Both the position numbers and the translations under genes were made by a program. The notes below the pieces were generated by a model. It saw only the letters and a list, made by a program, of their open reading frames with translations, searched no databases and was not told where the DNA came from. 64,000 nucleotides of DNA from Hyphomicrobium sp. LHD-15 (GTDB lineage Bacteria > Pseudomonadota > Alphaproteobacteria > Rhizobiales > Hyphomicrobiaceae), in assembly GCF_031157355.1 (NCBI RefSeq), contig NZ_JAVIFT010000006.1, forward strand, positions 1-64,000. Direction: 5' to 3'. This document shows, piece after piece, positions 16,398-26,296 of this stretch (the stretch's first letter is position 1; every line of letters begins with the position of its first letter).

Positions 16398-16853
16398 ATG
16401 AAGCGCGCGACGCTGGGGTTCGTCGTTGCGGCGCTGGTGGCGGCAGTCGGCCTGACACGTACGGCCGAAAGCGGCGAAGCGGGTCTCGTCGAGGTGAAGC
16501 TCGGCCTGAACAGCATCAGCAAGACCGAGCGCGAGACGCTTTGGCGCCGCGTCGACGAATACGCGACCGTCGATGCGCTGCTCGATTTCTGCGGCAAGAA
16601 GCTCAATCTTCAGAGACGCACGTGGGTCGCGGTGGCGCCGTGCGTCGAGGTTTCGTCGCTGCGCAAGGTCGCGGCGGTCTTCCGCGCGAAAAAATCGACC
16701 TACGTCAAAGCCTGGGAGGAGGCCTTCGCCGATCCCGAGAAGAAGAAGACGTTGTGCGAAGCGCAAAAGCCGAAACTCGCGGAATATACGCGGATTCTCG
16801 ATGCCCATATCTCGGAAGCCGCCACCATGTGCAGCGCCTGCCTGTTCTGCTGA
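16398..16853 (+). CDS. Secreted hypothetical protein with cysteine-rich C-terminus
   Basis: The protein has 151 residues from ATG 16398, preferred because GGCGGGG precedes it and a signal peptide starts there (MKRATLGFVVAALVAAVGL). The longer frame begins at 16293 without a ribosome site. The mature part is mostly helical (DEYATVDALLDFCGKK) and ends in TMCSACLFC. Five cysteines in all suggest disulfides or metal binding outside the cytoplasm. I recognise no family. The next gene downstream also encodes a secreted protein. Confidence 0.65.
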   Translation: MKRATLGFVVAALVAAVGLTRTAESGEAGLVEVKLGLNSISKTERETLWRRVDEYATVDALLDFCGKKLNLQRRTWVAVAPCVEVSSLRKVAAVFRAKKSTYVKAWEEAFADPEKKKTLCEAQKPKLAEYTRILDAHISEAATMCSACLFC

Positions 16854-17003
16854 GCAGGCCCTGGGGAACGGACGGGTTTGCCAAAGCGCCACGCTGAGGT
16901 GCTGACGCCACATTCGCTCCATGGTTTTCGATGCATGGTTGCAGTAGATGATGCAGCTCCGATGAGTCGCGTCGCAACCTGCTGTCCTTGGGGGAATTTT
17001 CCG

Positions 17004-17555
17004 ATGTCGCCGAAAGCAACCATCCTCAACGTGCTGCTCGCGATCGCCTTGCTGTTCGGCGCGGCGCGCGGCGCCAACGCCGCGTCTGCCTATGAAATCG
17101 ACGCCGATGTCGACAACGCGCTGGGGCATTTCTATCGCACCGTGGGCGGCGCGCGCGAACTCGTGCGCGATGCCGCGGCTGTGCTGGTGTTTCCTTCCGT
17201 CGTGAAGGCCGGAATGGGCATCGGTGGCGAGTATGGCGAGGGCGCTCTGCGCCGGCGTGGCCATACCGAAGGCTATTACAATACCGTCTCGGCTTCGTTC
17301 GGCTTTCAGCTCGGCGTTCAGGCGCGCACGGTCATCATTCTATTCATGACCGAAGAGGCGCTGGGAAGCTTCCGCCGCAAGCACGGCTGGAAGGTCGGCG
17401 TCGATGGATCGGTTGCGCTCGTCACGGTCGGCGTGGGCGGTTCGGTCGACACCAATCAGATCAAAAAGCCGGTGATCGGCTTCATCCTCGACCAGAAAGG
17501 CCTGATGTACAACCTGACGCTCGAGGGCTCCAAGATCACCCGCATCGATCGCTGA
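17004..17555 (+). CDS. YSC84/SYLF-domain lipid-binding secreted protein
   Basis: The protein has 183 residues from ATG 17004, with GGGGGAA upstream. A signal peptide ends near ARGANA. The rest matches the YSC84 (SYLF) domain: AAVLVFPSVVKAGMGIGGEYGEGAL, then SFGFQLGVQARTVIILFMTEEAL, then VGVDGSVALVTVGVGGSVDTN and FILDQKGLMYNLTLEGSKI. The domain binds phosphoinositides in eukaryotes; bacterial members are exported and poorly characterised. It is convergent with the diguanylate cyclase gene; a GC-rich hairpin (17584-17609) lies across the junction. Confidence 0.87.
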   Translation: MSPKATILNVLLAIALLFGAARGANAASAYEIDADVDNALGHFYRTVGGARELVRDAAAVLVFPSVVKAGMGIGGEYGEGALRRRGHTEGYYNTVSASFGFQLGVQARTVIILFMTEEALGSFRRKHGWKVGVDGSVALVTVGVGGSVDTNQIKKPVIGFILDQKGLMYNLTLEGSKITRIDR

Positions 17556-17597
17556 TCGATCCGGCGCGGGGCGAGCGAAGGCGCGCGCGGCCGAATG

Positions 17598-19142
17598 TTA
17601 GGCCGCGCGGTCCGTGACGTTGTCGGCCTTGAGTGCCGGAGTTGCGATATCGAGCAGGAGCTGGCGGATGTCGGGAAGCTCGGACAGCTGGCCGGTGTCG
17701 AGCGAGGCATCGTAGACGCGTGAGCAGCCGCGCCCGTCGCGCTTGGCTCGGTAAAGCGCCATGTCGGCCTTGGCGAGCCAAGCGTCGATCGACAGCGTGG
17801 AGGGCGTCTCGAACACCGCCGCGCCGATGCTGACGCTGACGTCGAGTTCGTGGCCCTGGAACATAACCGGCTGCATCAGCGTATTTTGCAGCAGGTTTGC
17901 GGCCTCCGCGGCTTCGGTCCGCGAGGCCAGCGGCGCGGTAACGGCCGCGAACTCGTCGCCACCGAGCCGCGCGGCGATGGTGAGACGGCCATCCAGTCCC
18001 TTGAGCCGCTGTGAGATCGCCCGCAGGATCGCATCGCCCGCGGCATGGCCAAGCGTGTCGTTGACGGTCTTGAAGAAATCGCAGTCGATCAGCAGCACCG
18101 CGAAGGTGCCGCCTTGCTTGCCCGTGCGCGCCAGAATTCCTTCAAACACGTGCATGAACCAGCCTCGGTTGGCGAGACCGGTTGCCGCGTCGTGGCGCGA
18201 GGCGTGAATGGCGGCCTGCTCGCTTTCGGCGAGCCGCCGCGTGAGGCGCCGCACGGTGATCGCCGCAACCAGCGTCATCAGCGCGATGAGGCCAAGCGAG
18301 ACCGCGATGGCGGGCAGCGCTGCTCTCAGGATCGCGAGGCCCGGCGACGAGAAATCCCACGTGACGTAAGTCACGATGTTGCCCTGCGTGTCCCGGATCG
18401 GGTGCGAGTGCTCGCCGGTTACGGTGGTGTGGCTCGCGGCGACGTGCTCGAGACCGTCGATATGCGAAAGCGACTCGAGCTTGTCGAGCAGCGTCTCCGT
18501 CATCACCTGCACGCCGAGCAGCAAAGTCGGCTCTTGCGGTGTCTCATGATCCTCGACGTCGGGCGTGAACGGCGAGACCGTGACCATCGCCGATTGGCCG
18601 CCGATCTTGATGATGTCGTTGACGTAGATGCCATCGCTCATGGCGCCGGGTAGCCGCTCGTCGAAGCCGTCGCCGGAAGCGCGCGCGGTGCGGTAGAGCG
18701 CGCGGGCTCTGTCCATCGGACGCTGTGCCGCCGCCAGAATAGGTGCGACCGTCTCCGGCGGCGGAGCAGCTTCGATCTCGCTCGAGAATATCGCCTTGCC
18801 GCGTCCGTCGATGATGAAGAGCTGCTGCACGCCCTCCGAAGAGAGCGCCTGCTTTCCGAAGTTCTCGCGAATCCAGTCTTGCCGTTTCGACAGCACGACA
18901 TTGCGGAACGCCGTATCCCACATCGTCTGGGACAAAACCTCGGAGGCGTGCAGGTCGCCGAGCATCCTGATGCCGCGTTCGAGCGCCGCCGTTTCGCGCT
19001 GTAACGCGCTCTCGTTGATCTTGTCGACCACCATCAAGGTGTCTTTGCCGAGCAGGATCACTGCGATGAAAGCAGGAAGGCCGATCGCCAGCCCGACCCA
19101 TCGGACGAGCGCCGTACCATTCGCTGCTTGATTGTGAGACAT
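17598..19142 (-). CDS. CHASE4-type sensor diguanylate cyclase
   Basis: The protein has 514 residues from ATG 19142. A first membrane span (~15-35, WVGLAIGLPAFIAVILLG) is followed by a ~230-residue periplasmic region resembling CHASE4 (around DTAFRNVVLSKRQDWIRENF). A second span lies around ALPAIAVSLGLIALMTLVAAI, then a GGDEF domain starting DAATGLANRGWFMHVFE, with an intact RLGGDEFAAV signature. The RxxD I-site is absent (GRLT at that position), so product feedback is probably lacking, unlike the cyclase at 11388. It should convert an external signal into c-di-GMP. The stop codon lies inside the loop of the junction hairpin. Confidence 0.87.
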   Translation of the reverse strand: MSHNQAANGTALVRWVGLAIGLPAFIAVILLGKDTLMVVDKINESALQRETAALERGIRMLGDLHASEVLSQTMWDTAFRNVVLSKRQDWIRENFGKQALSSEGVQQLFIIDGRGKAIFSSEIEAAPPPETVAPILAAAQRPMDRARALYRTARASGDGFDERLPGAMSDGIYVNDIIKIGGQSAMVTVSPFTPDVEDHETPQEPTLLLGVQVMTETLLDKLESLSHIDGLEHVAASHTTVTGEHSHPIRDTQGNIVTYVTWDFSSPGLAILRAALPAIAVSLGLIALMTLVAAITVRRLTRRLAESEQAAIHASRHDAATGLANRGWFMHVFEGILARTGKQGGTFAVLLIDCDFFKTVNDTLGHAAGDAILRAISQRLKGLDGRLTIAARLGGDEFAAVTAPLASRTEAAEAANLLQNTLMQPVMFQGHELDVSVSIGAAVFETPSTLSIDAWLAKADMALYRAKRDGRGCSRVYDASLDTGQLSELPDIRQLLLDIATPALKADNVTDRAA

Positions 19143-19338
19143 GCCGGATCCCCCCGTCGTCCTGATCAAGACAACCAAACTACTGACGACGTCTTGAGGG
19201 AGGTACAACGCAAACCGTAAAACACGGTGCTTTCGGGAAAGCTTTCGTTGACCAAGTCTAGCCGGGTGACGTCGGAAACGCCGCAAATCCGCTCCTTACG
19301 GAAGCGGCCGACGGTGCATTGCGAGCCCCTGGCGTGCG

Positions 19339-19815
19339 TCAACTTTTAAGATACGTGCCGATCAGCGTCGCCTGGGCCAGAACGTGCCCGGCCATGGCCG
19401 CCTCGACCGCCTGCTTCGTCGGCGGTGCCTCGAAACCCGCGAGCCGGATGTCGAGCGCATAGAGCTTATGGAAATAGCGATGCCGGCCGATCGGCGGGCA
19501 GGCGCCGCCGAAATCGGCCCGCCCCCAGTCGTTGAGGCCCACCTGCGTTCCTGGCGGCAGCCGGTTGGGCGGCACGGCCTCCGCGAGAGCCGAGGCGTCC
19601 GGCGGCAGATTGTAGAGCACCCAATGCACCCAGGTTCGCTGCGGCTTGGCCGGGTCCGGCGCATCCGGATCGTCGACGATCAGCACCAGGCTCTGCGTGC
19701 CCGGGGGAACGCCGCTCCAGCCGAGCGGCGGCGAGACGTCCTCGCCCTGGCAGGTATAGAGGCTCGGAATCGGCCCCCCATCGGCGAATGCGGTCGAGGT
19801 GAGGGTGAGCGTCAT
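19339..19815 (-). CDS. YbhB/YbcL family (PEBP, Raf-kinase-inhibitor-like) protein
   Basis: The protein has 158 residues from ATG 19815; GGGAGG lies upstream. PEBP family signatures are visible: CQGEDVSPPLGWSGVP, LVLIVDDPDAPDPAKP, TWVHWVLYNLPP, and GRHRYFHKLYALD. E. coli YbhB and YbcL share this fold; bacterial functions are mostly unknown and may involve anion or phosphate-group ligands in the central pocket. No signal peptide is seen. It is divergent from the alcohol dehydrogenase gene. Confidence 0.92.
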   Translation of the reverse strand: MTLTLTSTAFADGGPIPSLYTCQGEDVSPPLGWSGVPPGTQSLVLIVDDPDAPDPAKPQRTWVHWVLYNLPPDASALAEAVPPNRLPPGTQVGLNDWGRADFGGACPPIGRHRYFHKLYALDIRLAGFEAPPTKQAVEAAMAGHVLAQATLIGTYLKS

Positions 19816-20000
19816 GGAAGCCTCCCTTTTTAAGCGGATTGAAACGAGGCACGGACCCGGCGTGCGCGTCCTAGATTTGAAACAAGGCCAGCGGGCTGTT
19901 TTGAGTCTGTGATGTGGCACCTGTTGTGGCACGACAGGAAGGGAAACGCGCTAGGATTGCCTACGGGTTCCGCGAGCTGGAGGTTCGCTTGTCCGCAACG

Positions 20001-20984
20001 ATGAAAGCGATGCTTTTGGATGCGCCTGGCGCGGCCTTGCGGCTTGCCGATATCGCAATCCCCGAGCCCGGACCTAAGCAGGTCCGCGTGAAGGTCGCCG
20101 CCTGCGGGGTGTGCCGCACCGATTTGCATGTGGCAGACGGCGATCTCACCGATCCGAAGCTGCCGATCGTACCTGGGCACGAAATCGTCGGCCGCGTCGA
20201 CAAGACCGGCCCGGGCGTCATCCGCTTCGCGATCGGCCAGCGCGTCGGCATTCCATGGCTTGGCCACACCTGCGGTTCCTGCCGCTACTGTCGCGACGGC
20301 CGCGAGAACCTGTGCGACCATCCGGGTTTCACCGGCTATCAGATCGACGGCGGCTACGCCGAGTATGCCGTTGTCGACGCTGATTACTGCTTCCCGCTCC
20401 CCGAAGGCCTCGGCGACGTCGAGGCCGCGCCGCTTCTGTGCGCCGGCCTCATCGGCTACCGCACGCTGCGCATGGCGGGGCCGGTCAAAACGCTCGGCAT
20501 CTATGGCTTCGGAGCCGCTGCCCACATCGTCGCGCAGGTCGCGCGTCACCAAGGTATGGAGGCTTATGCGTTCACGCGACCGGGCGACACCGCGGCGCAG
20601 GTTTTCGCGTGTGAGCTTGGCTGCGTCTGGGCGGGTGGCTCGGACGAACGCCCGCCCCAGCCGTTGGACGCCGCGCTGGTGTTCGCGCCGGTTGGTGGGC
20701 TGGTGCCACTCGCGCTCGAAGCGGTCCGCAAAGGCGGTGTCGTCGTGCTCGGCGGCATCCACATGAGCGAGATTCCCGCGATGCCGTATGCGTTACTGTG
20801 GGAGGAGCGCGTCATACGCTCTGTCGCGAACCTCACCCGCCGCGACGCCGAGGAGTTTCTGGCGCTCGCCCCACGCGTCCCCGTGCGCACCCACACGACG
20901 GCACTCCCGCTCGCGAAGGCCAACGAAGCCCTCGATCGCCTGCGTCGCGGCGAATTAACCGGCGCGCTCGTGCTGGTTCCGTAG
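20001..20984 (+). CDS. Zinc-dependent alcohol dehydrogenase (MDR family)
   Basis: The protein has 327 residues from ATG 20001 (MKAMLLDAPG); an upstream in-frame start would add an atypical 29 residues. Catalytic-zinc ligands are in AACGVCRTDLH and PGHEIVGRV. The structural zinc lobe CGSCRYCRDGRENLC has four cysteines. The Rossmann dinucleotide site is LGIYGFGAAAHIVAQVA. Such enzymes interconvert alcohols and aldehydes or ketones with NAD(P); the closest look is to the zinc-binding alcohol dehydrogenases of the AdhP/AdhA type. Substrate is not determinable. Confidence 0.9.
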   Translation: MKAMLLDAPGAALRLADIAIPEPGPKQVRVKVAACGVCRTDLHVADGDLTDPKLPIVPGHEIVGRVDKTGPGVIRFAIGQRVGIPWLGHTCGSCRYCRDGRENLCDHPGFTGYQIDGGYAEYAVVDADYCFPLPEGLGDVEAAPLLCAGLIGYRTLRMAGPVKTLGIYGFGAAAHIVAQVARHQGMEAYAFTRPGDTAAQVFACELGCVWAGGSDERPPQPLDAALVFAPVGGLVPLALEAVRKGGVVVLGGIHMSEIPAMPYALLWEERVIRSVANLTRRDAEEFLALAPRVPVRTHTTALPLAKANEALDRLRRGELTGALVLVP

Positions 20985-21005
20985 CCGTCTCGGAGCTGGA
21001 GGGCG

Positions 21006-21605
21006 TCACACGGCAAGCGTTCGACGCGCAAGCGCGAGGCAATCGCGAAAGCCTTGGAGATCCGACAGAACGCGATCCGGCGCCACGTCGCGCACCACGA
21101 ACTCGCTGCCGGTATCCAGCACGGCAATCGCGATCATCAGATTCTCGGCGAGACCGAAATCCTCGATGTCGGCGCGGCGCGTTTCGATATCCCACGACGC
21201 ATGAACTTCCTGCGGCGTCGATCGCACGCGGCGCGCGTAGTCGGCGGCGACGTTGCTGTAGCCGAGCACGGGCTTGCCGAGCGCGCGCATGAATCCGATC
21301 TCGAACGCCGTGCCGCTGTCCATGCTGGCGCCGCGAAACGGCGTGCAGTTGGCGACGATGAGATCCGAGCTGCGCATCAGCGCCTCGTTGCCGTGGCTGA
21401 TCGCACGCGCCAGCGCTTCCGGCGAGAGGTTCCGGCCGTTGATCTCGTTGTCGAGCGGAAACACGCCTTCGAATCCGAATTCCGCGCAGATGCGCTTTTT
21501 CTGGACGCCCTGCGCGACGGGATTGTCGAAGAAAACTTCCGGCCCGGCGAGATAGACGCGGAGCGGCTTGGCGCGCCCGCCCGTAATGTCGTGAGACCCA
21601 GCCAC
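21006..21605 (-). CDS. Nucleoside 2-deoxyribosyltransferase
   Basis: The protein has 199 residues from a GTG start at 21605, supported by AAAGGAG upstream. The family fold is indicated by LRVYLAGPEVFF, a central DLIVANCTPFRGASMDSGTAFEIGFM segment with the nucleophile-region Glu in the SGTAFEIG motif, and RALGKPVLGYSN. These enzymes swap bases on deoxyribonucleosides, or act as nucleoside hydrolases in salvage. It lies 3 nt after the stop of the upstream channel-like membrane protein gene, so the two form an operon. Confidence 0.88.
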   Translation of the reverse strand: MAGSHDITGGRAKPLRVYLAGPEVFFDNPVAQGVQKKRICAEFGFEGVFPLDNEINGRNLSPEALARAISHGNEALMRSSDLIVANCTPFRGASMDSGTAFEIGFMRALGKPVLGYSNVAADYARRVRSTPQEVHASWDIETRRADIEDFGLAENLMIAIAVLDTGSEFVVRDVAPDRVLSDLQGFRDCLALARRTLAV

Positions 21606-21608
21606 CCG

Positions 21609-21989
21609 TTACTGCTCCTTTCCGCTTTCGACATGAAAGCGGTGCAGCACCCGATGCGCGATCGGCGCCAGCACGAACCCCGCGCCGATGACGATGATGA
21701 GACCGGAGAGGATCGCGTAGGACCCGGCAAACACCTTGCCCGCTGTCGTATGCAACTCCGCGACCGGCCCCATGCCGGAGAGGATCATCGCCGCGTTGAC
21801 GAAGGAATCGGCGAGCCCCATGCCTTCGGTCCACGCGTATCCGATCATGCCGATCGCAAGCCCGCCGAACGTGAGCAGCAGCCAGAGCCCGATCGCCCCG
21901 GCCATGCGCTTGGCAAACGCGGTCCGCGAGATCACCTTCTGGTGTCGCGGCTCGAAGCCAGTGAGCAAAGGGCGCTGGGTGCGTGGCAT
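21609..21989 (-). CDS. Two-TM ion-channel-like membrane protein with atypical filter
   Basis: The protein has 126 residues from ATG 21989. The layout TM1 (IGLWLLLTFGGLAIGMIGYA), pore-helix-like segment (LADSFVNAAMILSGMGPV), TM2 (KVFAGSYAILSGLIIVIGAG), then basic tail (APIAHRVLHRFH), is that of Ion_trans_2/KcsA-type channels. The canonical TVGYGD filter is replaced by ILSGMGPV. Related proteins are often annotated as two-pore-domain potassium channel family, but conduction is unproven. It is co-transcribed with the deoxyribosyltransferase gene. No convincing ribosome site is present, so the start is uncertain. Confidence 0.7.
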   Translation of the reverse strand: MPRTQRPLLTGFEPRHQKVISRTAFAKRMAGAIGLWLLLTFGGLAIGMIGYAWTEGMGLADSFVNAAMILSGMGPVAELHTTAGKVFAGSYAILSGLIIVIGAGFVLAPIAHRVLHRFHVESGKEQ

Positions 21990-22165
21990 GCCGTGAGAAT
22001 AGGACGAGGCGCGCCATGGCGCCAAGCTCAATGAGGGCTTCCGGCAGAGTTCCAGATTGGGACGTCGGATCTAGGCACACCTGGCGCTCGCGGACTGCCG
22101 GTGCCCCGCGAACTGAGATAGATTGGTGGCGAGAGACCTGACAAGCCACCTGCGAGAGGAGTGCC

Positions 22166-22429
22166 ATGCGCCAGCGCAATCAAATACGAAACGTCCGGCC
22201 CATGCGCGCCGCCGGCTCTGTCTCTGCAATCCTGGCGCTGTGGGCGGCGCTGTATCCTGCGCTGGCAGAGGCCGCGTCGTCGGCCCGCACCCGCCAGCTC
22301 GCGGCCTCGCCGCCCAAGGACTGTACGCGTTTCAACGGTCGCTTCGGCTATTACGCCAACCCGTGGTGCTCGCCCGCCGAGCAGGAGCGCTGGGACCGCT
22401 GGGAGGCGGCGCGCGCGAAGCTGCGTTGA
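22166..22429 (+). CDS. Small secreted hypothetical protein
   Basis: The protein has 87 residues; GAGAGGAG lies 8 nt upstream of the ATG. The basic N-terminus and hydrophobic stretch (SVSAILALWAALYPALAEA) form a signal peptide. The ~45-residue mature part has two cysteines (KDCTRFN and NPWCSPAEQERW), likely a single disulfide. No family recognised. Confidence 0.65.
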   Translation: MRQRNQIRNVRPMRAAGSVSAILALWAALYPALAEAASSARTRQLAASPPKDCTRFNGRFGYYANPWCSPAEQERWDRWEAARAKLR

Positions 22430-22569
22430 ACTGGTCTGCGCGTGAAGTCTATTACAACCATTTGCAATGATTTGAATTTTTGTAAGCTTCTCGCCACACG
22501 GTCGCCGTTGCGTGGCCATTTCCGCTTCCTACATGTCCTCGCGTAGTTCAACAGTGCGGAGGACAATCC

Positions 22570-22764
22570 ATGCAGCTGACAAGCGGGTTCCGGGCCGACG
22601 CCGCCCAGGTACGCGACGAGACCTACACGAGCATCATCGAGCACGCCAAGGCGCAGGCGCGCCGTTACGCGGCGCTGGACACGCGCGAAGGGCGCACCGC
22701 CGCCGTCGCGGTGTTGCGCTTCGCCCGCAGCCTCCGCGCCCGCCGCAATCGGCTCAGTGCGTAG
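22570..22764 (+). CDS. Small hypothetical protein
   Basis: The protein has 64 residues, with GGAGG before the ATG, an A+T-rich promoter-like stretch at 22455-22500 and a strong terminator at 22788. It is a helical, basic protein (around DETYTSIIEHAKAQARRYA and FARSLRARRNRLSA) without signal or membrane segment. Proper expression signals on both sides make it a real gene; function unknown. Confidence 0.65.
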   Translation: MQLTSGFRADAAQVRDETYTSIIEHAKAQARRYAALDTREGRTAAVAVLRFARSLRARRNRLSA

Positions 22765-22787
22765 CTCACTGCCGGTTCCCAACAACA

Positions 22788-22820
22788 AAGCCCCCGAGCA
22801 TCCCTCGGGGGCTTTTGTTT
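22788..22820. terminator. Bidirectional terminator, copy 1 of a duplicated element
   Basis: The stem GCCCCCGAG / CTCGGGGGC with a short loop is followed by TTTTGTTT on the plus strand. On the minus strand it ends in TTTGTTGTT. It serves the small gene ending at 22764 and the aldose epimerase gene ending at 22849. The right arm and 24 flanking bases are repeated at 24024-24047. Confidence 0.88.
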
Positions 22821-22848
22821 GATCAGGCCGCCCGGCGCGCGCATCTGA

Positions 22849-23730
22849 TCACACGCCGACCAACTCGATCCCCATGCGCCAGACGCGCCGCTCGCGGGGC
22901 GCGAGCCGCACGATGCCCGGCTTGTCCCAGATCTCTCCCGTGAACCCGGCAGGATCCGCATAGCCCTGCCACGGCTCGACACAGACGAACGGAGCGCCCG
23001 GCTTCGACCAGATGCCGAGATGCGGCGTGTCGGGATAAGAGATGCGAAGGCCGTGACCGTCGCCCGCGCCATAGGTGAGCCCTTGTCCTTTGAGTTCGGT
23101 CAGAACGAGGGCGCCATCCGCGAACAGCGTGTCGTCGAGCCACAAGGTGCGCCCATCGAGGTGATCCGGCCGGCCTGCCGCCACGAGCAATCCGTTTGCG
23201 TCGGGTCGAAAGACGGCCGCCGTCTCGGCTTCGTCGAACAGAATGAAATGGTCCGCGCGCGCCGCGCCAAACGGCAGCGGCCAGAGAAACGCCGGATGAT
23301 AGCCGAAGCTCGCTGGCAACGGCGCATCGCCGGTGTTGGTGAGCGTCGCCGTCACGGCGAGCCGCGCACCCGCGATTTCGAACCCGAGATCGAGCGCGAA
23401 GTCGAACGGATAGACGGCGCGCGTCTCCGCGCAGTTTTCGAGACGCAGCGTCGCGTTGTGATGGCATGCCGCGATCGGCGTGAAGCGGCGGCGGCGGCCG
23501 AAACCGTGTTGCGGCAAGGCGTAGGTTGCTTCCCCGATGCGATAGCTGCCATTGGCGAGCGCGCCAACGATGGGAAAAAGGATCGGCGCTCGCCCGGTCC
23601 AGAAGGTGCCATCGCCGTTCCAGATGAGATCGCGTCCCGCGGCATCCCGCAGCGTCCATAGCTCCGCACCGAGCGTGTTGATCGAAGCGGAGAGAAGGGG
23701 GCTCGCGATCGAAATAATATCTACAGTCAC
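22849..23730 (-). CDS. Aldose 1-epimerase family protein
   Basis: The protein has 293 residues. The galactose-mutarotase-like fold is indicated by LGAELWTLRDAAGRDLIWNG, APILFPIVGALANGSY, ALPQHGFGRRRRFT, PASFGYHPAFLWPL (catalytic His region) and a C-terminal FVCVEPWQGYADP with a Glu in the position of the catalytic base. It interconverts anomers of hexoses or hexose phosphates; the exact sugar is uncertain. It is flanked by the two near-identical terminator copies together with the small KTSC gene. Confidence 0.9.
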   Translation of the reverse strand: MTVDIISIASPLLSASINTLGAELWTLRDAAGRDLIWNGDGTFWTGRAPILFPIVGALANGSYRIGEATYALPQHGFGRRRRFTPIAACHHNATLRLENCAETRAVYPFDFALDLGFEIAGARLAVTATLTNTGDAPLPASFGYHPAFLWPLPFGAARADHFILFDEAETAAVFRPDANGLLVAAGRPDHLDGRTLWLDDTLFADGALVLTELKGQGLTYGAGDGHGLRISYPDTPHLGIWSKPGAPFVCVEPWQGYADPAGFTGEIWDKPGIVRLAPRERRVWRMGIELVGV

Positions 23731-23745
23731 GGTATGTCCAGGGAC

Positions 23746-23985
23746 TCAAAACTTGCGGGCGTAATCCTTGCTCACGTGCTTCGTAATGTAGCTAGCCAAT
23801 CCACGTCCCTGTTGTGCAAGACGCTTCATCGTCTCGACATGCTCGCGACCTGTGTGGCTATAGTTGTACTCGTACGCGACGTCCTTTTCGAACCATACGC
23901 AAACTAATGACGGACCAATCGCAAAAAAGCGGACGGGCGAATTCCCACTGACATTGCGGTATGTCTGACGCTGTAGTCCTTCCAT
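23746..23985 (-). CDS. KTSC-domain small protein
   Basis: The protein has 79 residues from ATG 23985 (MEGLQRQTYRN). The single-domain KTSC pattern is seen: initial SPVRFFAIGPSLVCVWF strands, EYNYSHTGREHVETMKRLA, then the small-residue motif QQGRGLASYITKHVSKDYA, corresponding to the K-x-S-x-G-x-Y/F region of the family. KTSC proteins are of unknown function and often occur near lysyl-tRNA synthetase-like or phage genes. Composition is less GC-rich than the neighbours. It ends 15 nt before the epimerase start, so co-transcription is likely. Confidence 0.72.
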   Translation of the reverse strand: MEGLQRQTYRNVSGNSPVRFFAIGPSLVCVWFEKDVAYEYNYSHTGREHVETMKRLAQQGRGLASYITKHVSKDYARKF

Positions 23986-24004
23986 GTGTCTGCCCCCAGA
24001 AAGC

Positions 24005-24042
24005 AAAAAAGCCCCCGAGTTTCCTCGGGGGCTTTTGTTTGA
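24005..24042 (-). terminator. rpoD terminator, copy 2 of a duplicated element
   Basis: On the minus strand, immediately after the rpoD stop, the stem GCCCCCGAG / CTCGGGGGC is followed by six Ts (the AAAAAA run at 24005-24010). This is the stronger of the two copies and presumably the original. Confidence 0.92.
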
Positions 24043-26025
<1,983 letters not shown>

Positions 26026-26296
26026 GTGTCTCAACCGTCGCCAAAGAGTGAGGGGAGGGCGCGCTGTGTGGCGCCCGGTATCTCAGAGTGAAGCCCCGTC
26101 GGTCTCGAAACCGCGGAGCAAAAATCGATCGCAGATAGAAGGTCGGTCCATCGTGCCGGTAGGGACGCCCGACTTCGAATGCGAGACCCGGCGGCGCAAA
26201 CAGTCACAAGCGGCGGCTCCGACCTCGAAGAGGTGGAAGCCCCGCCCAAAACTGGCCGAGCAGGTCGCGTTTCCGAACGTGGCGCTCCCCCTATCG

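Noticed and set aside
20833-22179. 448-codon minus frame over the deoxyribosyltransferase and channel-like genes
   Set aside because: Arg-rich out-of-phase translation that overlaps two better genes on the same strand.
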